Positions 56,926 through 64,000 of a stretch of DNA of 64,000 bases are shown here, piece after piece. Both the position numbers and the translations under genes were made by a program. Every line of letters starts with the position of its first letter. Within the stretch, counting starts at the first letter, position 1. The notes under the pieces are model-generated. The model was not told the origin of the DNA. It searched no databases and worked only from the letters and a program-made list of their open reading frames with translations. This DNA comes from Aggregatibacter actinomycetemcomitans (GTDB lineage Bacteria; Pseudomonadota; Gammaproteobacteria; Enterobacterales; Pasteurellaceae): the NCBI RefSeq assembly GCF_003130205.1, contig NZ_NRDF01000005.1, positions 1 to 64,000 on the forward strand. Direction: 5' to 3'.

Positions 56926-57002
56926 GGGTCGTTAGCTTAGTCTGGTAGAGCAGTGGACTCTTAATCCATTGGTCATAGGTTCGAATCCTATACGACCCAC
57001 CA
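56926..57002 (+). tRNA. tRNA-Lys-like with CTT anticodon
   Basis: A 77-nt cloverleaf, clearly a diverged copy of the preceding tRNA-Lys: the acceptor stem GGGTCGT/ACGACCC and the CCA are the same. The anticodon loop reads CTCTTAA, giving anticodon CTT (Lys, AAG). The D loop is one base longer (CTTAGTCTGGTAG). All stems pair, including compensatory changes in the anticodon stem (GTGGA/TCCAT) and the T arm. It should read AAG only. Confidence 0.88.
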
Positions 57003-57124
57003 ACTAAAATCTTTATACCTCGGTTTATAATCTCTTACACTATAACCTTTTAGCTATTTTTTGCGATCTCAATCTGACGTAATTTTCTCCATCGTTACTC
57101 AAAAATACCCATCAAATGATTTCA

Positions 57125-57146
57125 CTTTGCGATCTTGCTCGCAAAA
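57125..57146 (+). promoter_or_regulatory. CRP-S (Sxy-dependent) competence site
   Basis: CTTTGCGATCTTGCTCGCAAAA contains TGCGA-N6-TCGCA, the CRP-S core that differs from ordinary CRP sites (TGTGA). In H. influenzae such sites control the competence regulon. It lies 66 nt upstream of comN. Confidence 0.85.
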
Positions 57147-57211
57147 TTGCCTTTCGTTTATTTTTCCCCATGCCTTATTCCTTTAAAGTGCGGTCAAAAA
57201 AAGGAACGTTT

Positions 57212-57733
57212 ATGCAAAAGGGATTCACGTTGCTGGAAATGTTAATTGCATTGTTTATTATCAGCCTGTTGCTGACCCTCGCTTTACCGGCATGGCAACA
57301 GCATTCGCAACAAACTATTCTGCAAAAAGAGCAACAAAAACTCTATGTTTTTCTTCGCCAAATTCAGGCGCGCGTGGAAAATTCCACGGACATCTGGTTA
57401 TTATTGGCAAATCGTGATCCTGTAGGAAAGCGCTGGTGTTTGACAGCGCAAATTAAAAATAGCCATTTGTGTGACTGCCTAAATCCTGTTGCTTGCCCGC
57501 AAAATGTTTCCGCACACTTTTATTATCCTGCTTTTGCAGAAACTATGTTGGTGAGTAAACGCTATTATCCTTTGGAGTTTACCCGTTTAAGTGGTATTCG
57601 GAATACGGCTTCTACCACCTGTTTTGTGCTACAAGCCAATCAGCAGCGTACTTTATTTTCGTTCTTTAATGTGGGCAGTTTGAAATTAAAAGGTAATCAA
57701 TCTCTGAGTGCTTGTGTCAATGATAAAGAGTAG
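57212..57733 (+). CDS. comN: prepilin-like competence protein ComN
   Basis: A 173-residue type IV pilin-like protein. The start at 57212 gives MQKGFTLLEMLIALFIISLL, a short leader ending in Gly before Phe with Glu at position 5 of the mature form, a canonical prepilin-peptidase site. Cysteines near the C terminus (TTCFVLQA, SACVN) could form a disulfide. It is the first gene of the comNOPQ-recC run known from H. influenzae and is preceded by a CRP-S site and an uptake signal. Minor-pilin role in DNA uptake is inferred from the family. Confidence 0.85.
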   Translation: MQKGFTLLEMLIALFIISLLLTLALPAWQQHSQQTILQKEQQKLYVFLRQIQARVENSTDIWLLLANRDPVGKRWCLTAQIKNSHLCDCLNPVACPQNVSAHFYYPAFAETMLVSKRYYPLEFTRLSGIRNTASTTCFVLQANQQRTLFSFFNVGSLKLKGNQSLSACVNDKE

Positions 57734-58463
57734 AACGTTTTTCCATGTGTCGTCTTATCGCGGGCAAAGCCTCGTTGCGCTGATGATCTCCGTGGCCCTT
57801 TCCAGCTTCTTATTGCTGGTCATCATGCAGTCTTATAGTCAACATCAGCAACAAAATCGGGAAATGTTACTGCATTTGCAGTTACAAATGGAATTACAAC
57901 GTATCATTCAATTAATGGGAAAAGATTTGGTTAGGAGTGGTTTTCGTGCCGTGAATAATAAATTAAAACAAAATAATCTTGTCTTATTCGAGCAGGAAAA
58001 TACACCATCGGCAGTGACTATCGCGCAAATGAACGGCGAGAAAAATAACAGCTGCGTGTTGTTCTTTTATGACCTGGATGCCAATGGGTGTATCGGCGGA
58101 AATTATAAAGGCGATGCTTGTGTTGTGAACGGGCATAACAGCACAAAAGAAATTGAGCGCGAATTGTTTGGCTATCGACTTAACAAAAACATGCTGGAAA
58201 CCCGTTTGACCTACAAAAATGCGGTGAAGCAAAACTGCACACAAGAAGAATGCCGCCGTTATACGCAGCAATCCGCTTGTCATCACGGCGGCTGGGCGGA
58301 TTTATTGGATGAAAAAGAATATGAAATTTCGCAGTTGAGTTTTGATTGGCTGTCGGAACAAAAAGGCATTGAAATTCGCCTCAGCGGACGTTTTAAACAC
58401 CATAAACAGATCGAATACGAAACTTCCATAGTTGTGCCTTTATTGAACGGGGCCAAAGAATGA
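57720..58463 (+). CDS. comO: prepilin-like competence protein ComO
   Basis: A 247-residue minor-pilin-type protein. The N terminus has a Gly followed by QSLVALMISVALSSFLLLVI, a prepilin-like helix but with Ala rather than Glu at the position-5 site and Gln as the first mature residue. The remainder is soluble, with several Cys (NSCVLFFYDLDANGC, QNCTQEECRRY). The ATG at 57720 overlaps the comN stop; a GTG at 57708 is an alternative start. It resembles PilW-type proteins. It overlaps comP by ATGA. Confidence 0.8.
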   Translation: MIKSRTFFHVSSYRGQSLVALMISVALSSFLLLVIMQSYSQHQQQNREMLLHLQLQMELQRIIQLMGKDLVRSGFRAVNNKLKQNNLVLFEQENTPSAVTIAQMNGEKNNSCVLFFYDLDANGCIGGNYKGDACVVNGHNSTKEIERELFGYRLNKNMLETRLTYKNAVKQNCTQEECRRYTQQSACHHGGWADLLDEKEYEISQLSFDWLSEQKGIEIRLSGRFKHHKQIEYETSIVVPLLNGAKE

Positions 58464-59155
58464 AACAGCTTCACCGCGGTATGGTGACCATGAGTCTGTT
58501 ATTGTTGCTCAGTGTATTTTTGCTGTTAACCATGCTATTTAATGATGATTTATTGCGCCTGTATTCCGCCATTGCCGGTCAGCGAAATCTCTATGTTATA
58601 CAGCAGGTTAAATTGCAGGCATTAAGTCAGCGTACACAACAGGAACGATGTGAACAAGTGCCGCTTGACGAAACCGGTGACGTATTTTTAGTGCCGTTTG
58701 CTTTGGAGGAAACACCATTTTCCGAGGAGATTAAGCATTATGTTTGGTGTCGGCGAGATAAATTATTTCAAAAATCGCCGGTGAGAAATCTGTATGAAGG
58801 CTTGTTCGCACAATTTATTGCTGAAAGCGGGCTGATGACTTTTCGTGAACACCTTTCCGGACCGCCCAAAAATCCCATGAGAAATCAACCGCCACCCTTA
58901 TATTGGTTTAACGCCGACGAAACGGAATGGACGCTTGGTAATAATGTAAACGCGGTGATTGTGGCGGAAGGCGATTTGCAGATTCGCGGGCAAGGCAAAA
59001 TCAGCGGGAGTGTCATCACGAAAGGGCGATTAACCTTGGATGAAGGCATTAAAGTTACCTATTCCAAAAGCACCGTTGCGCACGTTGTGCAACAGTACAG
59101 CCGATGGCGTTTGGCGGAGAACAGTTGGTATGATTTTGCGGTTACGGAAAATTAA
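58460..59155 (+). CDS. comP: competence protein ComP (PilX-like)
   Basis: A 231-residue protein with one N-terminal membrane helix (GMVTMSLLLLLSVFLLLTMLF) resembling PilX-type minor pilins of the DUF2572 group. A late beta-rich section (AVIVAEGDLQIRGQGKISGS) looks like a short repeat fold. It overlaps comO by 4 nt and comQ by 26 nt, so the cluster is tightly coupled. DNA-uptake role inferred from synteny with comNOPQ. Confidence 0.8.
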   Translation: MKQLHRGMVTMSLLLLLSVFLLLTMLFNDDLLRLYSAIAGQRNLYVIQQVKLQALSQRTQQERCEQVPLDETGDVFLVPFALEETPFSEEIKHYVWCRRDKLFQKSPVRNLYEGLFAQFIAESGLMTFREHLSGPPKNPMRNQPPPLYWFNADETEWTLGNNVNAVIVAEGDLQIRGQGKISGSVITKGRLTLDEGIKVTYSKSTVAHVVQQYSRWRLAENSWYDFAVTEN

Positions 59156-59432
59156 TCACAAAGGCATGAGCCTGTTGTCTTTGTTGATCACGTTGAGCTT
59201 ATTCAGCGGGCTTTTCCTCACCTTTAATCAATGGGGCAATGTGCAGCGAAAAAGTGCGGTGGAAATTTATCAGCGTTTTCAAGCCATCCAAATTGCCGAA
59301 AATCAGCATCAACGCCGTTTTCTTGGGTTGCCTTGTGAATCACAGGTGCTCCAAAATCAAATTCGTTTTCAGGTGATTTGTTCGCAAAATCAGGTGTCGG
59401 TGAAATATCCTCGCGGTGAAATTAGTTTATAA
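59130..59432 (+). CDS. comQ: prepilin-like competence protein ComQ
   Basis: A 100-residue protein with a pilin-like start: KINHKGMSLLSLLITLSLFS, where Gly precedes Met and position 5 is Leu rather than Glu. The start at 59130 is chosen because it puts the leader at normal length and places the coding start inside the end of comP. An uptake signal lies within the coding region (RKSAVEIY). It is followed by recC after 45 nt. Confidence 0.75.
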   Translation: MILRLRKINHKGMSLLSLLITLSLFSGLFLTFNQWGNVQRKSAVEIYQRFQAIQIAENQHQRRFLGLPCESQVLQNQIRFQVICSQNQVSVKYPRGEISL

Positions 59433-59477
59433 TGGCGCCACTTAGATTAAGTATTAAGGCGAATTTCCGGAGGCGGC

Positions 59478-62400
59478 GTGTTTACTGTTTATCATTCCAA
59501 CCAACTTGAGGTGCAAAAGGACATTTTAGTTGAATTAATTCAACGCCAACCGCTGCCCAATCCGTTACAACCGGAAATCGTGTTGGTGCAAAGCCCGGGC
59601 ATGGCGCAATGGCTGCAATTGCAGATTGCCGGGCAAAAGGGCATTGCGGCGAACTTCGCCTTCCCTATGCCCGCCAGTTTCATTTGGCAACTTTATGCGG
59701 AAAACCTGCCTGATGTGGCGCAAAGCAATCAGTTCAACAAAAACGCCATGACGTGGCGCCTGGTTCGCCTGATTCCCCAATATTTACAGCGGGATGCGCT
59801 GCGCCCTTTGCGTCATTACTTAGCCTATTCCGCCCAATCGGAGCAATTTAAACTTTATCAACTTGCGGGGAAAATCGCCGATTTATTCGACCAATACCTG
59901 GTTTATCGTCCGGACTGGATTAGCGCCTGGGAAAATCAGCAAGACGATGACATTCGCCGACAAATCGAAAGCCAGTTAACCCTTAATAACGAACGTTTAT
60001 TGGCGCAGATTACGCAAAATATCGCATGGCAAGGCATTTTGTGGCGCGCGTTGGTGCGGGCGGTGAAAGCCGATACCGGGCTGGATTTGGTACAACACCG
60101 CGCCCATTTGCACCAACTGCTGCTAGAAAAACTCCGTGAAAATCGACCGCACTTTTTACCGGAACGCCTGTTTATTTTCGGCATTCCCGCCTTGCCAAAG
60201 GCTTATTTGGAAATTTTTCAGGCGATCAGCCAATATTGCGATGTGCACTTGTTTTTTAATAATCCCTGCGAGGAATATTGGGGCGACATCGTTGATCCGA
60301 AATTCGTGGAAAAACTGGCGTTGCGTACCCGCACCGATTATTTTAATCAGGCTGACAAGCCTTTATTATCGGCTGCACAGGCGCAGCAACATTGGGAGCT
60401 GACTTATGCGCAGGAAAAATTACAGGTGGGCAATCCCTTATTGGCATCTTGGGGTAAGCTGGGACGGGATTTTGCCTACTTATTGGCGCAGCTGGAACCC
60501 AATGATATTTCTGCCTATGTGGAAATCACGCCGCACAATTTATTAAGCCAAATCCAACACCGTATTTTGCATTTAACTCCGAATGGCTCCACGCCGTTAA
60601 ACTATCGGGAAAATGACCGCACTTTAACCTTCCATTCCTGCCACAGCATGATGCGCGAAGTGGAAGTGTTGCAGGATTATTTGCTACATTTGTTGCAACA
60701 AGAACCCGATTTAACGCCGAAAGACATTATTGTGATGGTGGCGGATATTGATAAATACACACCGTATATCCGCGCTGTATTCGGGCAAAATGCAACGCCG
60801 CAGACCGCTATTCCGTTTTCCATTTCCGATAACAAATTATCGGAGAATAACGTGATTATCGCCGGTTTTCTGACCTTATTGCAGCTGAAAGAAAGCACGT
60901 TTAGTGCAGAAGACGTGCTGGCATTGCTTGATGTGCCGGCAATTCGCCAACGCTTTAATATTGAATTGCAGGATTTGGCGCAAATTCGCGATTGGGTGAA
61001 AAATGCCGGCGTGCGTTTCGGCTTAGCAAAAAATGACGAAGCGGAAAGTAACTACAATTCATGGCAGGCGGGCTTGGAGCGAATGTTGTTGGGCTATGCC
61101 TTGCGTGAAGAAAACGGCATTTGGCAAGACAGCCTCGGGCTGGATAACAGTTTCGGCTTAAAAGGGCAGCTGGCGGGGCAATTGGCGGCATTTTTAGCAG
61201 CGTTATTTGATTGGTTCCAAACGCTGCAAAGCCGTTATTCCATGGAACAATGGCAACAGCATTTACTGGCGCTCACCGATAAATTCTTCTCCGCCACGGC
61301 GGAAACCGATGAAACCCTGTTTTATATTAAAGAGGTGATCCAGCAATTTGCCGAACAGTTAGCGGAGGTGCATTTTAACGACGCGTTGGGCGTGGATGTG
61401 GTGGCAGATGTCATGAACAATGCGTTGGAGGAAAATCCGAATCACTACCGCTTCCTCGCCGGCAAAGTGAATTTTTGTACATTGCTGCCGATGCGCTCTA
61501 TTCCGTTCAGAGTAGTTTGTCTGCTCGGTATGAACGACGGCGAATACCCGCGTCAACAAGCGCCGAACAGTTTCGATTTAATGCAATATCATCGTTTAAA
61601 AGGCGATCGCGCCCGTCGTGATGACGATCGTTATCTGTTCCTTGAAGCCTTGCTGTCGGCGCAGGATTATTTGTACATCAGCTACATCGGACGTTCCATC
61701 GCCGATAATCAGGAACGGGAGCCGTCGGTGCTGGTGAGTCAGTTGTTGGATTACATCGTGGAAAATCTGCCGGCAGAAAATACCCCAGCGGGAAATCTCA
61801 AGTGGCGCGAACGACTGATTCAACAACATGGCATGACGGCGTTCAGTCGCAAAAACTTTGAAAAAAACGACCGCACTTTTATGCAATCTTTCGCGCAACA
61901 GTGGCTGCCTTTGGCAAATTCGCAGGCAAATCAAACCTTGCAGGATTTTATTCAGCCGATGATGGCGGATGCGGAGCCGGAAGAAGAAATCGAGTTTTCC
62001 CGCTTGGTGGCGTTTGTGAAAAATCCGGTGAAATTTTTCTTTGAAAAACGCCTTGGCGTGAATTTCTCCGAACAGGAAGAAAGCATTGCCGATAGCGAAA
62101 ATTTCGCCTTGGATAATGCCTTGGAAAAATACGCCATTCATGCGGATTTGTTAGAAGCAGACGAGCAGCAAACCGACGCGTTTTTTGCGCGTCTGAAAGT
62201 CAAAGGCGTGTTGCCGCGCGGGGAGTTCTCCGCCATTTATGCCAATCAGTTGCTGGCGGATGTGGCGGAATTTAAAGGCAATATCGCCGATTATGTAAGC
62301 CAAACGCCGCAAAGCCGTTTTTTGCAATTCACCGTGCTGACCCAAGAGGGTGACATGACGTTGTCGGGCAACATATCCTATTTATACGGTGACAATCTAC

Positions 62401-62858
62401 AGCGCGTCACTTGGCGCATGGCGACGGTAAAAGACAAAGATCGTATTGAAGCCTGGCTTTATCACTTATTGTTATGCGCCACGCAGGAACAGCCGACGGA
62501 ATCGCTTTTCCAGGGGAAAGATCAGCGCGTGCGGTTTAATGTGTTGCCTCAACAGGACGCCGTTGCCCAGCTACAAATTTATGTGGAAAGTTATTTGGCG
62601 GGGCGGACGCAATTACAGCTTATTCCGACCACAAACCTTGAAGCGTATTTGAAGCTGATTGCCGATGAAAGTGCGGTGGATGTTGACAAGTGTTTTTCCC
62701 TGTTAAATAAAATCGCTATGGGCGATGAGCGTTCGCCTGGCGATTTATATTGGCGGCGCGTACTGGTGCAAACGCAGGAATTGGATTTGAATTGGATCAA
62801 TCGGCAGGTAAACGCTTGGTTTGCACCGATGTTGCAAGCTATCAAAAGGGAAAAATAG
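59478..62858 (+). CDS. recC: exodeoxyribonuclease V gamma chain RecC
   Basis: A 1126-residue subunit of the RecBCD helicase/nuclease that recognises Chi-type sites and splits the strands during double-strand-break repair. It starts at GTG (59478) after CCGGAGG, with MFTVYHSNQLEVQKDILVEL. Typical blocks include VQSPGMAQWLQLQ, TFHSCHSMMREVEVLQD, LLGMNDGEYPRQ and SYIGRSIADNQEREPSVLVSQL. Length matches the family (about 1120). It sits downstream of the comNOPQ genes, as in H. influenzae, so it may be induced in part with competence. An uptake signal is inside the coding region at 61868. Confidence 0.95.
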   Translation: MFTVYHSNQLEVQKDILVELIQRQPLPNPLQPEIVLVQSPGMAQWLQLQIAGQKGIAANFAFPMPASFIWQLYAENLPDVAQSNQFNKNAMTWRLVRLIPQYLQRDALRPLRHYLAYSAQSEQFKLYQLAGKIADLFDQYLVYRPDWISAWENQQDDDIRRQIESQLTLNNERLLAQITQNIAWQGILWRALVRAVKADTGLDLVQHRAHLHQLLLEKLRENRPHFLPERLFIFGIPALPKAYLEIFQAISQYCDVHLFFNNPCEEYWGDIVDPKFVEKLALRTRTDYFNQADKPLLSAAQAQQHWELTYAQEKLQVGNPLLASWGKLGRDFAYLLAQLEPNDISAYVEITPHNLLSQIQHRILHLTPNGSTPLNYRENDRTLTFHSCHSMMREVEVLQDYLLHLLQQEPDLTPKDIIVMVADIDKYTPYIRAVFGQNATPQTAIPFSISDNKLSENNVIIAGFLTLLQLKESTFSAEDVLALLDVPAIRQRFNIELQDLAQIRDWVKNAGVRFGLAKNDEAESNYNSWQAGLERMLLGYALREENGIWQDSLGLDNSFGLKGQLAGQLAAFLAALFDWFQTLQSRYSMEQWQQHLLALTDKFFSATAETDETLFYIKEVIQQFAEQLAEVHFNDALGVDVVADVMNNALEENPNHYRFLAGKVNFCTLLPMRSIPFRVVCLLGMNDGEYPRQQAPNSFDLMQYHRLKGDRARRDDDRYLFLEALLSAQDYLYISYIGRSIADNQEREPSVLVSQLLDYIVENLPAENTPAGNLKWRERLIQQHGMTAFSRKNFEKNDRTFMQSFAQQWLPLANSQANQTLQDFIQPMMADAEPEEEIEFSRLVAFVKNPVKFFFEKRLGVNFSEQEESIADSENFALDNALEKYAIHADLLEADEQQTDAFFARLKVKGVLPRGEFSAIYANQLLADVAEFKGNIADYVSQTPQSRFLQFTVLTQEGDMTLSGNISYLYGDNLQRVTWRMATVKDKDRIEAWLYHLLLCATQEQPTESLFQGKDQRVRFNVLPQQDAVAQLQIYVESYLAGRTQLQLIPTTNLEAYLKLIADESAVDVDKCFSLLNKIAMGDERSPGDLYWRRVLVQTQELDLNWINRQVNAWFAPMLQAIKREK

Positions 62859-62859
62859 C

Positions 62860-63303
62860 CTATAAATACGCCGCCATCACCACGGCATTTTCCCGTTTGC
62901 CGTCGGCGGTGGGATAATAATTTTTGCGAATATCCACTTGATTAAAGCCCAGCGAATCATACAGTGCCAGGGCTTTTTTATTGGATTCGCGCACTTCCAG
63001 CCACAAGGTCAAAATGCCTTTTTGTTTTAACTGCGTCATCAGCTCGGTTAATAAACGGCGCCCCAATCCCCGCCCCTGTTTTTGCGGATCCAAGGCGATA
63101 TTAAACAGCGTGGCTTCATCCAACACCGTTTGGCAAATAGCAAAGCCGTCGATTCGGCTTTCTTCGCCGATTTTCAAATTGAAGTAACGTTCGCCCTGAT
63201 TATTTTTCAGTGTGCCTAAGCTCCAAGGCACCGCGTGTGCCGCCTGCTCAATGAGATAAAGACGATCAAAATCCGAGGGTTCAATAGGAGAAATGTGTAT
63301 CAC
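62860..63303 (-). CDS. rimI: ribosomal protein S18 alanine N-acetyltransferase
   Basis: A 147-residue GNAT acetyltransferase. The start is GTG at 63303. The acetyl-CoA motif is DPQKQGRGLGRRLLTELM, followed by WLEVRESNKKALALYDSLGFNQV typical of RimI. It acetylates the N-terminal Ala of S18. It converges on recC with one base between stops and follows holD by 9 nt. Confidence 0.92.
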   Translation of the reverse strand: MIHISPIEPSDFDRLYLIEQAAHAVPWSLGTLKNNQGERYFNLKIGEESRIDGFAICQTVLDEATLFNIALDPQKQGRGLGRRLLTELMTQLKQKGILTLWLEVRESNKKALALYDSLGFNQVDIRKNYYPTADGKRENAVVMAAYL

Positions 63304-63312
63304 GGCGAATCC

Positions 63313-63750
63313 TTACTTTATCGGTGCGGATTGCTGAATTTGCCGCCAGAGTTGGCGTTTCGCCTGCGGATCATGTTTAAACGCGGCGAGATCGACGGAT
63401 TGCCAGACATTCAACGGCTGTTGCAGCCCGCTTAAAGTGCGGTGGATTTCGTCGGCGTTTTTATGGAGTAGCCAATAATTGACGGTGTGGTTGACTTGCA
63501 AATAGGCAAGCTGCTCAAAGGTGATATTCAGCACTTGCGTGCTATCAAGTGTGAGAGCGCGCAACAGGTCCTGCGCGATGGGTTGTTGCAACAGATTTTG
63601 ATGGCTCACGATAACCAAACGAACCGACTCGGGCACGGCGATATTAATCGCGCCTTTTAAGGCTTCAGGGCGCACCAATTGCCATTGGCTGATGCCCATT
63701 TGCTGCAATAATAAATCTCGGCGGGAAGTGTGTCGGCGCGTTTCTTGCAT
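63313..63750 (-). CDS. holD: DNA polymerase III psi subunit
   Basis: A 145-residue protein like HolD, which joins the clamp loader to the chi subunit and SSB. The N-terminal signature SRRDLLLQQMGISQWQLVRPEALKG and VRLVIVSHQ, LLRALTLDSTQVL match. The ATG at 63750 is preferred over a TTG 12 nt upstream. It is upstream of rimI in the same transcript and divergent from rsmC. Confidence 0.88.
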   Translation of the reverse strand: MQETRRHTSRRDLLLQQMGISQWQLVRPEALKGAINIAVPESVRLVIVSHQNLLQQPIAQDLLRALTLDSTQVLNITFEQLAYLQVNHTVNYWLLHKNADEIHRTLSGLQQPLNVWQSVDLAAFKHDPQAKRQLWRQIQQSAPIK

Positions 63751-63817
63751 ATCTAAAATCAATTCAATCCAGTATAATGGGCGCCCATTTTAACCAATAA
63801 GCCATAGGATTAATAGC

Positions 63818-64000
63818 GTGATTTGTGCAGAAAGCGAAGTGTTGGAACGGCATTTGGATTTTTTAAGCGGGAAGTCTCTGCTGCTCACCGGGGTGGTGAA
63901 TGATGATTTTCTCGCCGATTTACAACGCCAGGGATTCAACGCCCGCGCATGGAGCTGGTATTTTGACTACGCCAACCGACAACACCAAACGCCACAAAGT
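63818..64000 (+). CDS. rsmC: 16S rRNA m2G1207 methyltransferase RsmC, 5' part
   Basis: The frame opens with GTG at 63818 (ICAESEVLERHLDFLSGKSL, then LLTGVVNDDFLADL...) and runs off the window after 61 codons. The SEVLERHLDFLSGK block and the later WSWYFDYANRQHQ fit the N-terminal, non-catalytic domain of RsmC. The holD/rsmC divergent pair supports the call. The SAM motif lies beyond the window. Confidence 0.82.
   Translation, partial: MICAESEVLERHLDFLSGKSLLLTGVVNDDFLADLQRQGFNARAWSWYFDYANRQHQTPQS

Overview
This window is a piece of a Pasteurellaceae chromosome, most likely Aggregatibacter or a close relative. The nine-base DNA uptake signal AAGTGCGGT (Haemophilus influenzae type) occurs dozens of times, often as tight inverted pairs between genes. 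Proteins match the H. influenzae/Aggregatibacter set, and several local orders are those known from that family: rluC/rne, ispB-rplU-rpmA-yhbE-obgE, gloA-rnt-transporter, cmoA/aspS-nudB-yebC-ruvCAB, cydABX-ybgE-ybgC-tolQRAB-pal, and comNOPQ-recC. Genus assignment is inference.

Layout. 1-930: edge of a conjugative element (start of a VirB1-type lytic transglycosylase and AT-rich sequence) next to the 3' end of tRNA-Cys, followed by tRNA-Gly. 1.3-13.5 kb: metB, ldhA, trxA, rluC, rne, tRNA-Ser, a DoxX protein, dsbD, a LOG-family hydrolase, rpmE2 with a frameshifted rpmJ2, and arcA. 13.5-19.2 kb: the oppABCDF oligopeptide importer on the minus strand. 19.5-25.1 kb: smpB, obgE, two tandem EamA transporters, rpmA, rplU and ispB. 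25.1-28.6 kb: two AT-rich genes of unknown function between ispB and queH, then a decayed ubiF-like gene, then miaB. 28.7-36.1 kb: priC, a YuiF/NhaC-type transporter behind a histidine attenuator, rnt, gloA, a TonB-dependent receptor and an organophosphate antiporter. 36.2-47.9 kb: a fused GDYXXLXY membrane protein, cmoA, an ICMT-like protein, aspS, an atypical Nramp protein, nudB, yebC, a lipoprotein and ruvCAB. 48-56.6 kb: a DUF5339-like protein, cydABX-ybgE and ybgC-tolQRAB-pal. 56.8-64 kb: two tRNA-Lys genes, the competence cluster comNOPQ with recC, rimI/holD, and the start of rsmC.

How parts work together. ArcA and a perfect FNR-type box upstream of cydA fit a facultative anaerobe that switches to cytochrome bd when oxygen is low. 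The comN promoter region carries a TGCGA-N6-TCGCA site of the Sxy-dependent CRP-S type, tying the pilin-like genes to natural transformation, which the uptake signals serve. The Tol-Pal genes maintain the outer membrane. The most striking regulatory element is a complete histidine attenuator (16-residue leader peptide with five consecutive His codons, competing hairpins, terminator) in front of a transporter rather than a biosynthetic operon.

Signs of decay and acquisition: a ubiF relic that keeps the enterobacterial ubiF/miaB divergent order, a 4-nt deletion in rpmJ2, an interrupted small reading frame after aspS, and AT-rich inserted genes (25.1-25.96 kb, 39.7-40.2 kb).
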